Of a stretch of 64,000 nt of DNA, positions 52,201-62,935 are shown one piece after another. Origin of the DNA: Anoplolepis gracilipes. Its lineage: Eukaryota > Arthropoda > Insecta > Hymenoptera > Formicidae. The translations under genes and the position numbers were made by a program. The stretch covers positions 14,951,501-15,015,500 of the forward strand of contig NC_132975.1 in NCBI RefSeq assembly GCF_047496725.1. The letters are read 5' to 3'. Each line of letters opens with the position of its first letter. The first letter of the stretch is position 1. The notes under the pieces were generated by a model that did not search any database, was not told the origin of the DNA, and saw only the letters and a program-made list of their open reading frames with translations.

Positions 52201-55200
52201 TGAGAGATGCAGCTAGTTTGTATGGAATTTTTTCAAGATTTATCTTGGCCGGGAGGCAAATGTTATGGGAAAGTATTATTGAATTATTTGCGAAAACATA
52301 CTTTAGATACTTATGCAAAAGTACTATGCAGTTTCATACCTCAGCGATCTGTATACACTTGTTGCGCGCATTCTAGCGTGGTCATTTCTCTTTGTTATGC
52401 GTATGACTTTTGACGTTTCCTCGCATGTCACGGCGTATTACGTCGACGCGTGCGACTAATCTTTCACATCTTTCAATCAACGCAATTTTGGTTAGCATGC
52501 AATTTCACGTTAACTCATGCAAGAAAACGCGAGTACACGCAACTTTGACGATATTTACTTTGAAAATATTCATAAAAGTTAAAAAAAAATTATAAAACCA
52601 ACTTGCTACTCTGAAGCAAGATCAGAGTTACGTAAGTTTATATTAGCCTTGCTCACGCAAGTGAATCACTACGAGCGAATTGAATTTTGGGGCTGGCTGT
52701 AAAAATTCACACTGACTCTTCAGCATGTTCTACTTGCTAATAGGATATAGGATTTCTATCGATGACCGATTGTGCCATCGTGGCAATTAATTGAATGAAA
52801 ATTAAATCAATCGCCGGGGCATCGCCCATCGTTACATATTATCGTTACTCGATAAATAATATAGCACTTAATCGTGTATCTGTCTAGAATTCGCAATAAG
52901 AAAAGAAAGATCATTCAGAATTATTAGAACATTATTAATTTAATGGTCAAAGAGTATCATTTTCATTACAAATTTATCGCATATTCACACTACTTGTTAA
53001 ATTAGTACAAATAATGTGTTCAGTTATGAACTCTTAAAAATAATCTGTTATTTAATCTACAAAATTTAAGAAAAAAAAACAAAAATGATCACGATTTAAT
53101 TAAGTTACTTTTATTATTATTATAGTATAATAATATGAATTATGAATTTTAATTATAAGAAAATGTATAGTTAAAAAAGCATACATAATCGATATTCCAA
53201 CGATGCCGATTCTTATCGTGTATTGAAATCATACATGGAGAATGCGAAATTTATCATTTCCGTTAAATATAGTTTATCAAATAATGAAGAAAACGAGACG
53301 AATATATAAGTAGGAGACGCGCGTAAGTTAATTAAAATTCAGCACTTTTACAGCTGGATTCGCGCGGAAACGATGTTATGACCATGTTCTGGATCAATGC
53401 CTTTCACATGACAAGAAACGAAGAGTGGTTAATTGGTATTGGAACAGCTTTGACAGATACACGACTATTCGTGATCGAAATACCGTCATAGATTGACACG
53501 TGTTCGATCTGCTATACGCACGACAGATCGCGCAACATGCTGTATATCACGAAAATGAAATATTAAATTAAATCGAATCTAACAATAAGCTACGTAATTA
53601 CTTCCCGTGTGTCTTACGTAACGAATTCTATTTCTAAATCATTAAATATAATTATATTATAATGTGAGATTATATAAAAAGTAATACAATAAAAAAACAG
53701 AAATTATAAACTTCTTAAAGTTATATATACAAATACTTAACAAAATTTTGAATCTATTTTTTTTATAGAAGCTTCATTAAGGAAATTGAGTTATTATATA
53801 TTTGCAAATTTTATACTCAATTAAAAGATCTCGAGTTCAGTTTAAATGACATGTACAATAACATGAATTATTCTAATATTCTAATATACACATGCGTTGA
53901 GTCATTTTCATACACAACATATGATAACTTTTCTATTTATTCAAGATAAATTATATCTATATGTTCAAGAAAAATATCTATTTTATCTTTTTAATATCAA
54001 AAAATATTCTTACAATTTTCTAAAAAATATTAGTTTACTGCTACATCAAATTAAAAAATACAATTTTATTTATCTAAATATTTCTACTCGTAAACAACAC
54101 ATTTTACGTGATTAAGTAGACGTTTTGTCAACACGTATAACGCAACGCATTGAGAGTTGGAAAATTGAAAAACTTTATACCACAAAATTATTCATTTTCT
54201 GAAAATATTTCTCTCGCAGACTAGATTTGATCATACGAACTCTCGTTAGTTATATGGAGGAAAAAAAAATCGTGAAAGAGATTAAATTTCTCTTCAATCT
54301 TCAAAGTTGCAATTTCATCCTTGTTATCAAGTCTCAGATAACTTCATCTCGCAGTCTCATGCATTTCGAGAAATTCCACAATGATCGCGCGCAAACTTGA
54401 TGCATGGAATGTGAAACGAAAAGGAGACTCCATCCCTGTCAGTACTATTCGCGGCTAATCGCTATGAGAGTATCTGTACCTGTATCTTGGTAGAAGATGA
54501 TGGAATTATTGCGGAATTACTACGATGCTCCAGCTAAACGATGAATACATTCCTCAACATAATTATGCAAATTACACGTTATATATACATCGATTTATAC
54601 GAGAATAATATATAGTATTTTGCATAAACACGAAAGAGAAGGAGAGAGAATAATCTGACACATGCATCGCGATGTCAAATTCTTTCTATTCATCGATATA
54701 AGACTATTTGTGCTCTGAGATGTGCTGTTATTCTAGAAAGATTATGTAAAGCTTTATACTTCCTCATTTCCGCATTAAAATCATTTTCTATAGAAATCCA
54801 CAATTTTGCTACTTTCATGAAATTCTTATTATGCGATAGAAGATTAATGTGTATATAATGCTTTTAATATTGCTGTCCATTTCAATCCAAACGTAATTAT
54901 AGGAATTTTACATCCCTCTTAATTCTTCATTCGTTCACACATTTCATCTTTTTTCATCGATCAATTTGGATTTGAAAATGCAAAATATTATTAAATCCTT
55001 TCACAGGATTTTTATCTAACGCAGTATCTTATGTGTATATATATTTTGTATATATCTTTTCGTCAATATCCGTTACCTCCACATGTGCGCATGCTTTTTC
55101 GACTATTTGACTCTTTTTCACACGTAACAAATACAATTTTTCGATTTGCGTAGCAATTTAATAAATACAACGCTCTGCAATTTCAGCGAAAAACCTTAAA

Positions 55201-56536
55201 AAGTTTTCTGCAAAAACTGCAGTTATTTTTCATATTATAGTACATGTATGCGCGCGTCATGATCAAAACATAAAATAGTTTTTCGATATTCGATATTCAA
55301 TTTGGATATAAAAACTGATGAGATTTTATTTCGTTATTTATGAAGACAGATTACTTTAACACTCGACCAATATTTAAACAAAATATCTCATAAGCTAGTC
55401 TATTATTAATAAAATTATTTTTAAAAAAAACTATAACTTTGCAAAAATTGCGCGTTTTTTAACTTTTACGTATTACATCCTCAGATATTCAATAACGCTG
55501 ATAATTTTAATTAATTCTTCAAAATCTGCATATTTACATTATCCTTTTATATTCTTACAATGTCATTTTATAGATATATGTACGTCGTACGTTTTTTTGT
55601 TCGCGCATTTTAACGTCCAGGTCACTTCTTATATATTATTGGGAGCGTGACTATACTAGAATCTACCAGCAATATTTGTTATGCATGGTCGATAACAATT
55701 ATGTTTCTAAGCGAACACATTTTGCTCGCTGCCCGAAGTTTTCCCTTCGCTCTTTAATATTTCGTTCGTGACATATACGGAGCGGCACTTCGTGAACGTG
55801 AACAGCGCTACAGAAAAACTCTTGGTCCCCGGGTCGTCGCTGTGCCGAACGAAATTTGCATGATAAAGCGAGTTAATTTTTTTGCCGCGATGCAAAATTA
55901 AAGTCTCGCGGACGTAGATAAAAATCTCGCCATAGTAAAAAAAAAAAAAAAAAAAAAAAAAATTTTCGTAGAAAAAGAGAAAGAAATATGTATGTATCAT
56001 ACATATCAATTTTTAATATTGAGTCTTCCCCCCCTCCCTCTCTCTCTCTCTCTCTCTCCCTCGTGGCTTCACATTTTCTCCCGCGCGCGCGCGTGCACGT
56101 GTCATCTGATAGCTTTGATCCGTGAAAATATCTTGTTATTAGACGACTTTAATTAAGCCACTCGTGCTTACGCTCTGATACATCGAGATCTATCTAACAC
56201 GAAATGTTATCAATTGTATTATCTATAAAGAGAAAAAAATCTACAGAAGTGCACATTTAAACTCTACTTTACAGCTCTACCTGGTCGTGCGCAAATATTC
56301 TCCAAGCTCCTTTGCAGTACTTATATAAAAAATAAAGTACTTAATAAAATATAAAATCTTAAAAAAAATATATATATATTTTAACATGCAATCTAAATTT
56401 TTTAAAAGGTGTCATTAGTCTCAGTGCTGGTAGTATTAATCTCGCGTATCTACATCATTTCCTTCACCTTTTGAAATTATAAAGTTACATCTTAAGCACG
56501 TGTCTAATTTGCCAGGAATCGCATTTTCGTGCGCGC

Positions 56537-56592
<56 letters not shown>

Positions 56593-59500
56593 TGCATTAG
56601 AAGGAAGGACGTGCGTAAGTTTACGCAACGACGCAAGTACAATACATATGACATACAAATGTGACGACGAAACACGTCTGACAGTAAACAGCTGTCGAAT
56701 TTCTAACAGGGTGTTTCCCTAGTTGGGAATTTAACATGTATGTATCTTACTTAAACTTCTACTTGAGTAAAGTCGTGTTGCTACGAGTGTAAATCGCGAT
56801 CGATGCAACAATATCGATACGAATAGAAAAACGATGATGATTTGGATATTTCGACTCGGTGGGCGGAACCGTGGATTCCGTTCGCGCTCCGCTCCAAGTA
56901 TCGACCCGTGAAAGGCAGCTTCCAGCGACCTCAACCCCGTAACTGCCACCTACCCTCTCGTCACGACATTGAAACACGAAGTTAGCATCTTTGAGTGTCT
57001 CTCTTTCCCCCTCTCTCCCTCCTAGCTTCATAATTCAAAGGCTCGTCCTTATCAAGGGTTTATGGAGGACGCTTTGAAATTTCAAAGGAACCGCTCGATT
57101 ATCTTTACCATCCCAAGAGACCGCGGTGAAAAATAAAAATTCGCGTTTTTTTTTTTTTTTTCAGAAAATTACAAATCTGATTGTTGTATCATGTTTAAAG
57201 AAGTGTCTTATCTCTGTCATTATTATTTTCAATGTGTGTAATAAAAATTAATGCGTAATGAAAGAGAACACACAGTTAATTAAAGATATGTATAAGCTAA
57301 CACGATCACTATATTTATCGTAAAACTATAATGAATTATTATCTTAGTATCAAATACTCTTACTACTAATATTTTATCCCTTGACAAGATATAAATCGTA
57401 ATTAAAGTTGGCACAACTCGTTTACAATTTAAAAAAAAAAATTCTGATTCCTCCCCAACAAATTTTTAGTTGAACAAGATCTACTATATATTTATATAGC
57501 TAATCAAAACTCTAAAAAATTTTTTGCTTCGCCGATTCAAGAAGGACCACTATTCAAACGTACGTTTATAATCGAGTTAGAAACTGACCCATGTTTTCAA
57601 AGTTTACAGGGTCAACTATAATTATTACGAGAAAAAGCCCCGCTTTTTCACGCTGCACGAAGCAAACGTTATTACAACAGAATGCTCAATTTCTGAAACA
57701 AGCGGTCTTTAATTAAAGCGTTAATTCCGTTGACACAAGCGGAGAGCAACGTGACACGGAAAATCGTACGTTCACGAAGTTACGATTAAACCGTTAAATG
57801 TACCCTGTTTTTGTTTTTCTGTAAAAAAGAGTGATGCCACTGAACACGAGCAATAGAAGAAAATATTGACCATGATCCTCTGTCACGGTATCAAAGTAGG
57901 AAACAAAAAAAAAAAAATAAAGAACATACAGGAATTTGTTGAAATTAATGGGTAATTAATAGGTTAAATAATGCCACATATTTTTGTTGGGATACAATAG
58001 ACGTGTATATATGTTAAAATACAAGAAAAGTTATCAATTAAATGTAAATTAATGTATAACGTGAGCAACGAAATGCAAGTCTCGGAAATAAATATCAGTG
58101 ATCGTACATATATATACAAATGAGGAACTGAAATATATTTCAGTAATACAAAAAAATTATTAAAAAAGAAAAGAAAAAAAAATGAAACTCTATATTAGCT
58201 CGATTTTCCATATCGGAGTTATTTTTCAACCGACAAATATTTAGTTTAATTAACTCATACATTAATAGCTAGATATACAATCACATTAAAATTTTCAGTT
58301 TCATTTTGTAATGACCTCATTGCTTCAGGTATTTTAATATACTATATTCATAGAAACACACACACACACGCAAACACTTTTCTTCATGTGAGCCTGATGA
58401 AAAATATGTAATTGAAATACATTTTTTCACGACATAAAAATATTGCGAAAAAATACTTTATAATTAATATAAATCTTTCTAATTTTCATGGCATGATTAA
58501 CTATACCTTTCTTGTATTCCCTCATGTTTTTTATCAATTTGATTTTCCTTCTGCGGGTACGTATAGATTTCAAGATTTTCGCTAAATATAATGCAATGTT
58601 GTATGCACATACATTGCATGATTGATTCATATATTTACAATATTATAAATATATATATATATATAAAATCATATCAAGTAAGAAAACAAAAGTAAAAATA
58701 AATATCAAGAATATTCATGCAGTGATATTTTTTCTCGATATGAGATTAAGCCGTTCTCTCTGACTAAACTGGAAATATTTTATGCATATAAATTCCAGCA
58801 GAATTTTCCATCCGAGAAAAATGTCAGAAATTTCTTGTCGAAAAATAGTTTAATGCGAAATTGGAACGAGATGCGCGAGCGCATAATTAATTAAAAATCT
58901 ATCTATCGAATATTTAACGAGCACGTTTGGATTGAATAAACTCGGCGAGCTTCGCATGGAGGTTGTTAAAGCGAATTCTAATTACCTTGATTTTCTGTTT
59001 CAGGAATTTAACATTGCAAAGGAACAACATGCGGTACAACCATCGACGACCGAATCGGGTAACCATAAATTTTCTTAATAGAACTATCCCACAATTCCCA
59101 CAAATCCTAGTTAAAGTTATAATTCAAGAAGCGAGCGGGCAGAAATCTCAATTTGTCGTTTTCTTTAGTACAACTTCTAAGAAATTATATCTCTCAAGTG
59201 ATTAAATTAAGTAATTAAATCTCAATCTATTTTATAATAAAAATTTATAGCCTGTAAATACTTTGTTTTGTCTCTAAAATTGCATTCTTAAACAACACAC
59301 GTATAAAATTTGCTTTTACGTAAATTAACTATTTTCAAAATGTAATATTTCACGTAATATCTATTCAAAGGCTCCAACAATACGTCCCATTCATTCTCGC
59401 CGAACGCAAGAATTTACGAGGCCATCGTAGCGCATAATTGAAAAACTCTAGAAAGCTAGCTCCCGGCCGTTATTACCACGATAATTTTTCATCCCGCTAA

Positions 59501-62500
59501 ATTGTAATTTGTTTTCTTAAAAGGCTTACCTCACCAAAGTCGCAGCTATCCGGGCGGTGGCGGTCGTACGTTGGCGAGAAACTCGTCCGTCAGCTCGCAG
59601 AGCTCGGTCGAGGGTGCGCCCTGTTCTTCGAGTCATCGTGGATCGTCGCCTCAGATCAGAGCTTTCGGCCCGGATGGACGGCACCATGCTCGACACGATC
59701 CTCTGCACGCCGCTTCCTCGTATCCACCTAGCAGAAACTCGAGGTTAGTACGGAAAAAGTACGACATTCATTCGTTTTGTCTGCAGAATTCAGAATGAGA
59801 AAAGACATCACTAGAGAGTACTAAGTAAATTTCTTTAAAACTTTCAGAGAATGTGAAGGAAAGTACTTTCTTTAAAGCCGTGAAAAATAGATGGAATTTC
59901 TTCGTTTTTTAAATTTGCTTTTCAACGAATTTGTGAAACTCTGTTGACAGAGCGGCCATCGGAATATGAATAAAAAATGAGTAAAAAAATTTGTCGCGAA
60001 TTCACAATTTGGTCACAAATATGTATATGCAAATTTCTAGTGTGTTGTTCTACAGTATATTGATTGTCCCATTCGAGGCTTTATTTAAATAAATGACAGC
60101 CGTTTATTTTTCATAATTAAGAAACCTTTTTGTATCCGCTGCAATTGTTTTAATTTACAAATTGTTTTCATAGTTTCTAAAGATTCTTTTCCTTCTCCTT
60201 GTTGCACAATTTAATCCCTCTGTGTATGTACGTAATTTTAAAGAATTTTCCTAAACTAGAAAACGCGTACAATCTTTCACGAGACATTGCAATTTCTCCC
60301 TACTCTTTTTTACATAGATGCATAATTTGGAAATTTCCCACAGGTCTCCGTCGCCAGCCCGGATGGCGTCCTTGGATGCACGTTGTGCAAGTCCCGCCAG
60401 TAACTCGGGTAGCCTACATAGCGGAAATGCGTCGCCTTCGCAGACCTCTTTGTCGTCCGTAGCAACGGGCGTAAGTTCTACTTGCGGGTGTTCGCCGATG
60501 AATGCCATTCAAAGTACTTCCAGACAGACTAGTCGTTGCTTATCGCCCCTTCTCATCCCACCGCCACGTGCTTCCATAAGGTAATAATAGAATTTTTACA
60601 AACGTCAATTATCAATCATATCAAAATTTTTATAAAAATCTAAACAATTATTTTCACGCCTAGAAGCCTAAGAAGCTTTAATAAAATTCAGATAATCTTC
60701 GCTCAAAAAAAAAAAAAAAATGATCTTGCAACTTGAACAAAAATTTTCTAGGTGTAAAAAATTAACTGAAATAGATAAAGCAAATACTGTGATACCGCGT
60801 ATATTTTGCACTTGATCAATTTAAATGACAGAGACAGAATTTATATCTGTACTATTAGGGTAATTTAGACAGAAAATTTGTCTGCGATGCCTATCTTTAA
60901 AGCTTATAATTGTCAAGGACAATTATATTTGATAGTGGGATCTAAATTTTCTAGAGGTATTGCTAGAATATTGCTGCTATAAATTCTATACGTGACAAAC
61001 AATATTCTAACAGATACAAAAAGTGACGATAAATTTTAATTGAGACATCTAGAAATCTATCTTCATTAGCAAAATATTTTCTTGAGTGTTATTTCACAGA
61101 GAACCAAAAATTTATATATTAATTATATATCATTTTCGTAAAGCAAATTAAAGTTTTCTCGTAAATAAGATTCTCTCTCAATATAATCAATTATTTGAAA
61201 TCATTTTTATAACATTAGCAAAATTTCTATTTATCATGATTGATAATAAGATATTAATTAGCAAGAAGTCGCATAAATTCTTCTTGGATCATTTTTTCAA
61301 GTATTTAAACTTTTATTGAATCTATCTTGATCTCCTTACAGATTGCATTCTTTTATTTCTTATTTTTCAGTAGCGATGGTGGTCCCGTACCTCCTGCTTC
61401 TCCGCTCGGTTCTTTACAACCAGATCTCTATCAAAGACGAGACGGCCCTGTCTTTCTCAGCGCTCGCAGGTACATAATAAAACTTTGCTCATAAAACTTA
61501 ACTCTGATAAAAAACAGATCTTAAGTTACTTTCTCTCGTGTTGCACGAAAAAAAAAAAATATTCGTTCAATGCTAGAAATAAACATGTACATCTACATGT
61601 AAACCGCGATAATCGCAGGACGGGGAAGCAGTTGGGCAGGCTTCATTTGCGGTTGAGATACGACTTTGATAAATCGGACTTGGACGTGCACTTGATCGAG
61701 GCACACGACCTCGCCGGTAGCGATCAGGGCGGCTTCAATGATCCTTACGTCAAGTTGAGCCTCAGCCCGGAAGTGGACAGTAGGAAGAGGCAGACGCAGA
61801 TCCACCGAAATGATCCGAACCCGTTTTTCGATCAACACTTCAAGTTTCCCGTCAGCTACGAGGAGCTGCAGGAAAAAACTCTAGTTTTGCAGGCAATTAC
61901 ATTGCATTGTAGAAGGCAAAGAATTGAATTGGGAACGCGAGTTCCCAATGAAATTTGAACGCATAATCATTAAAATAATATAATAGTTTGTTTGATAACA
62001 TGCACGACGTGATATTATTTAGGTATTCGATTACGATCGCTTCTCAAGAAACGACGTGGTGGGTTCGCTGAGGGTGGCAATGGAGAGCCTGGAGCTCGTC
62101 TCCTCTACTTGCTCGGTGGAAGTTTTTGGTGAAATAGCAAGAGAACGCAAACCACCGGAAGAAATTCAAGAGGTTTTGGTTTCATTGTCTTACTTACCGA
62201 GCGCTGAGAGGCTCACAGTGCTCATGATAAAAGCAAGAAATCTGTTTCCTCAGCAGGTAGGATGTGGCGGCGGTGATATGCAATCACTGTATCGATAAGA
62301 ATAAGAGCTTTCTTCTATCCCTCCAATTGTCCCTCCTTGTCTGAAAAATAAAGAGTAATTTCCGTTTGATTTATTTTCAGCTGAATAGAGAGAAAAAAAT
62401 ATTTCTCAATAAATAAGATTTCTATGGATATATTTCTTTAAGTGCGTATATCTATGTTCTTGAACAATATATATTTTGATTAAAATATATCGTCGGACAG

Positions 62501-62935
62501 GATAAGGAAACGTTGGATCCGTTCGCGAAAGTCAGTTTACTTTGCGGCGAAAGGCGAGTGAGAAAGAAGAAGAAAACAGCTGTTAGGAGAGCGACGATGA
62601 ATCCCGTTTGGAATGAAGCAATGTCATTTAACATATCCGCCTCGTCTTTAGCATCATCAGCCATAGAGGTATCTAATTTTATTTTGAAGACTAAAATTTA
62701 CACAAACAATATTTTATATAAATGAAATAAAAACGATTAATTAATCACTCCTGTGTGTAAGATATGCGTGTTGGACTCGAGCAGCGAATTGATGAGCGGA
62801 AATCCTATCGTCGGATCTTGCATTATCGGTCCGGCTACAGGTACGGACAGCGGTAATAGCCAAGGACGAGAGCACTGGCTTCAGATGACGCAGTCGCCAA
62901 GGAAGCAGATCGCAGAGTGGCACACGCTGCATTAA
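44604..62935 (+). CDS. Synaptotagmin, Syt-alpha/Syt-beta type, complete coding sequence
   Basis: Vesicle-trafficking calcium sensor with two C2 domains. Coding exons: 44648-44920, 59004-59058, 59524-59743, 60344-60580, 61371-61469, 61619-61892, 62023-62256, 62501-62668, 62762-62935; every junction is in phase, giving 577 residues. Seen: TM segment at about 5-26 followed by a KRKGK stop-transfer; Ser-rich linker at about 92-294; C2A at 300-425 with all five ligand aspartates (D330, D336, D389, D391, D397); C2B at 437-577 with a RKKKK polybasic strand (485-489) and a degenerate calcium site (D465, D470, D525 kept, loop 3 otherwise Ser-rich); C-terminal WHTL (573-576), the WHXL motif of the family. 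C2B looks closest to Syt12 and the insect-specific Syt-alpha/Syt-beta; I cannot separate those two without a tree. Intron 6 appears to be GC-AG. Alternative first exons are likely (see 48.8 and 51.6 kb). Confidence 0.88.
44921..48781. other. First coding intron, left part
   Basis: AT-rich intron. It contains homopolymer T-tracts (46188, 46826), a CT run at 47159-47180 and tetranucleotide GCTT/ACTT units near 47500-47527. No exon seen before the GC-rich pocket starting near 48.53 kb. Confidence 0.55.
48782..48908 (+). promoter_or_regulatory. Candidate alternative promoter and first exon inside the right gene
   Basis: Initiator TCAGTC at 48782-48787. GGTGA at +28 to +32 matches four of five bases of the DPE consensus. 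A strong donor ACTTTG|GTGAGT follows at 48908/48909. It sits in a GC-rich pocket (48.53-49.1 kb) within the gene's 14-kb intron. I saw no usable ATG in it, so it would be untranslated and give a transcript without the TM exon. Confidence 0.4.
49171..49246. repeat. (GA)n microsatellite, about 76 bp
   Basis: About 30 GA units with GGGA and AAGA interruptions, starting about 260 bp after the candidate first exon at 48.8 kb. The open frame through it is an artefact. Confidence 0.92.
49738..50358 (+). repeat. Tandem duplication of a ~300-bp unit
   Basis: Unit 1 covers about 49738-50030 and unit 2 about 50031-50333, followed by the first 20 or so bases of a third (AATAATAATCCAGTTAA). Shared blocks include AAGTCCCGAATTATT, ACCTACTGACAAATTATATC and ACTATCTATATCGTATGTAT. 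The units differ by scattered substitutions and small indels, so the duplication is not recent. Confidence 0.75.
50359..51563. other. First coding intron, stretch before the exon-like segment at 51.6 kb
   Basis: AT-rich until about 51.3 kb, where GC content rises sharply. A pyrimidine-rich tract (CTTCTCCTCCCCCACCCTCC) at 51490-51509 resembles an acceptor region, but a stop at 51561 blocks the frame that follows. Confidence 0.45.
51564..51893 (+). other. Exon-like open segment, possible alternative 5' exon of the right synaptotagmin
   Basis: A GC-rich open frame of 110 codons ends at donor TCGGAG|GTACAG (51893/51894) in phase 0, the phase needed to join the exon at 59004. The encoded sequence has a Gly/Ser run (CGGGSGSGGAATSG) and ends with a Ser/Thr-rich tail (NTDSADSTTSTSSE) that suits the linker following it. 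There is no ATG in frame before or within it and no strong acceptor, so its N terminus is unexplained. It may instead be an untranslated first exon. A minus-strand frame overlaps it but has weaker support. Confidence 0.35.
55939..55961. repeat. Poly(A) tract
   Basis: A run of about 23 A, followed 70 bp later by a TC-rich tract (56030-56060). Confidence 0.8.
56530..56590. repeat. (GC)n(GT)n compound tract, strong Z-DNA candidate
   Basis: About 10 GC units run directly into about 20 GT units, 61 bp of strictly alternating purine and pyrimidine. GC repeats are the most favourable Z-forming sequence. Confidence 0.9.
59004..59058 (+). CDS. Right synaptotagmin exon 2: 55-nt linker exon
   Basis: Short exon between acceptor CTGTTTCAG|GAATTT and donor AATCGG|GTAACC. 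It encodes EFNIAKEQHAVQPSTTES plus the first base of Gly. It is entered in phase 0, so either the TM exon or the 51.6-kb exon-like segment could join it. It also has an out-of-frame ATG at 59029. Confidence 0.85.
59524..59743 (+). CDS. Right synaptotagmin exon 3: Ser/Gly-rich linker
   Basis: Acceptor TTCTTAAAAG|GCTTAC, donor AACTCGAG|GTTAGT; 220 nt. It encodes GLPHQSRSYPGGGGRTLARN, then a Ser-rich tract and a His/Pro-rich end (AASSYPPSRNS). Low complexity and probably disordered; GC content is far above that of the flanking introns. Confidence 0.87.
60344..60580 (+). CDS. Right synaptotagmin exon 4: Ser-rich linker
   Basis: Acceptor TTCCCACAG|GTCTCC, donor TCCATAAG|GTAATA; 237 nt. It encodes RSPSPARMASLDARCASPAS and further Ser/Thr-rich sequence with several SP sites, ending PLLIPPPRAS. 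It carries the first in-frame ATG (60363) after the TM exon, a possible start for TM-less transcripts. Confidence 0.87.
60701..61088 (+). mobile_element. Interspersed element family 1, copy E, in an intron of the right gene
   Basis: Lies between exons 4 and 5 of the right synaptotagmin. The left end is extended by an A-tract (GCTCAAAA...); the right end is TTCTTGAGTG. A few bases around ATTATTAGC are deleted. Its right flank to 61198 matches that of copy B. Confidence 0.7.
61371..61469 (+). CDS. Right synaptotagmin exon 5: last linker exon before C2A
   Basis: Acceptor TTATTTTTCAG|TAGCGA, donor GCTCGCAG|GTACAT; 99 nt. It encodes SDGGPVPPASPLGSLQPDLY followed by QRRDGPVFLSAR. Both ends carry two bases of a split codon, so skipping it would keep the frame. 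Confidence 0.85.
61619..61892 (+). CDS. Right synaptotagmin exon 6: C2A core
   Basis: Acceptor AATCGCAG|GACGGG. It encodes TGKQLGRLHLRLRYDFDKSD, loop 1 DLAGSDQGGFNDPYVKLSL and PVSYEELQEKTLVLQ. The donor is CAG|GCAATT, a GC donor. It is preferred because joining here gives the family's usual spacing into VFDYDRF; reading on gives 22 unrelated codons and a stop at 61956-61958. Confidence 0.88.
62023..62256 (+). CDS. Right synaptotagmin exon 7: C2A loop 3 to start of C2B
   Basis: Acceptor TTATTTAG|GTATTC, donor CAGCAG|GTAGGA; 78 whole codons. It begins VFDYDRFSRNDVVGSLRVAM, the intact calcium-binding loop 3, then runs to VLVSLSYLPSAERLTVLMIK and ARNLFPQQ of C2B. Confidence 0.9.
62501..62668 (+). 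CDS. Right synaptotagmin exon 8: C2B core
   Basis: Acceptor TCGGACAG|GATAAG, donor ATAGAG|GTATCT; 56 whole codons. It encodes DKETLDPFAKVSLL, the polybasic RRVRKKKKTAVRR strand (lipid and AP-2 binding in known synaptotagmins) and NPVWNEAMSFNIS. Confidence 0.9.
62762..62935 (+). CDS. Right synaptotagmin exon 9: C2B end, WHXL motif and stop
   Basis: Acceptor TGTGTGTAAG|ATATGC. It encodes ICVLDSSSELMSGNPIVGSC, then a Gly-rich stretch, REHWLQM and the C-terminal EWHTLH followed by TAA. The WHXL motif marks a true synaptotagmin C terminus. Loop 3 has one Asp and then serines in place of the other ligands. Confidence 0.9.
   Translation: MCVLDSSSELMSGNPIVGSCIIGPATGTDSGNSQGREHWLQMTQSPRKQIAEWHTLH

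Larger units (their letters stand above)
51894..59003. other. First coding intron, right part
   Basis: Seven kilobases, mostly AT-rich, with the poly(A) tract, TC-rich tract and GC/GT tract listed separately and a GC-richer pocket at 56.85-57.05 kb. No further exon was found before the 55-nt exon at 59004. Confidence 0.5.
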
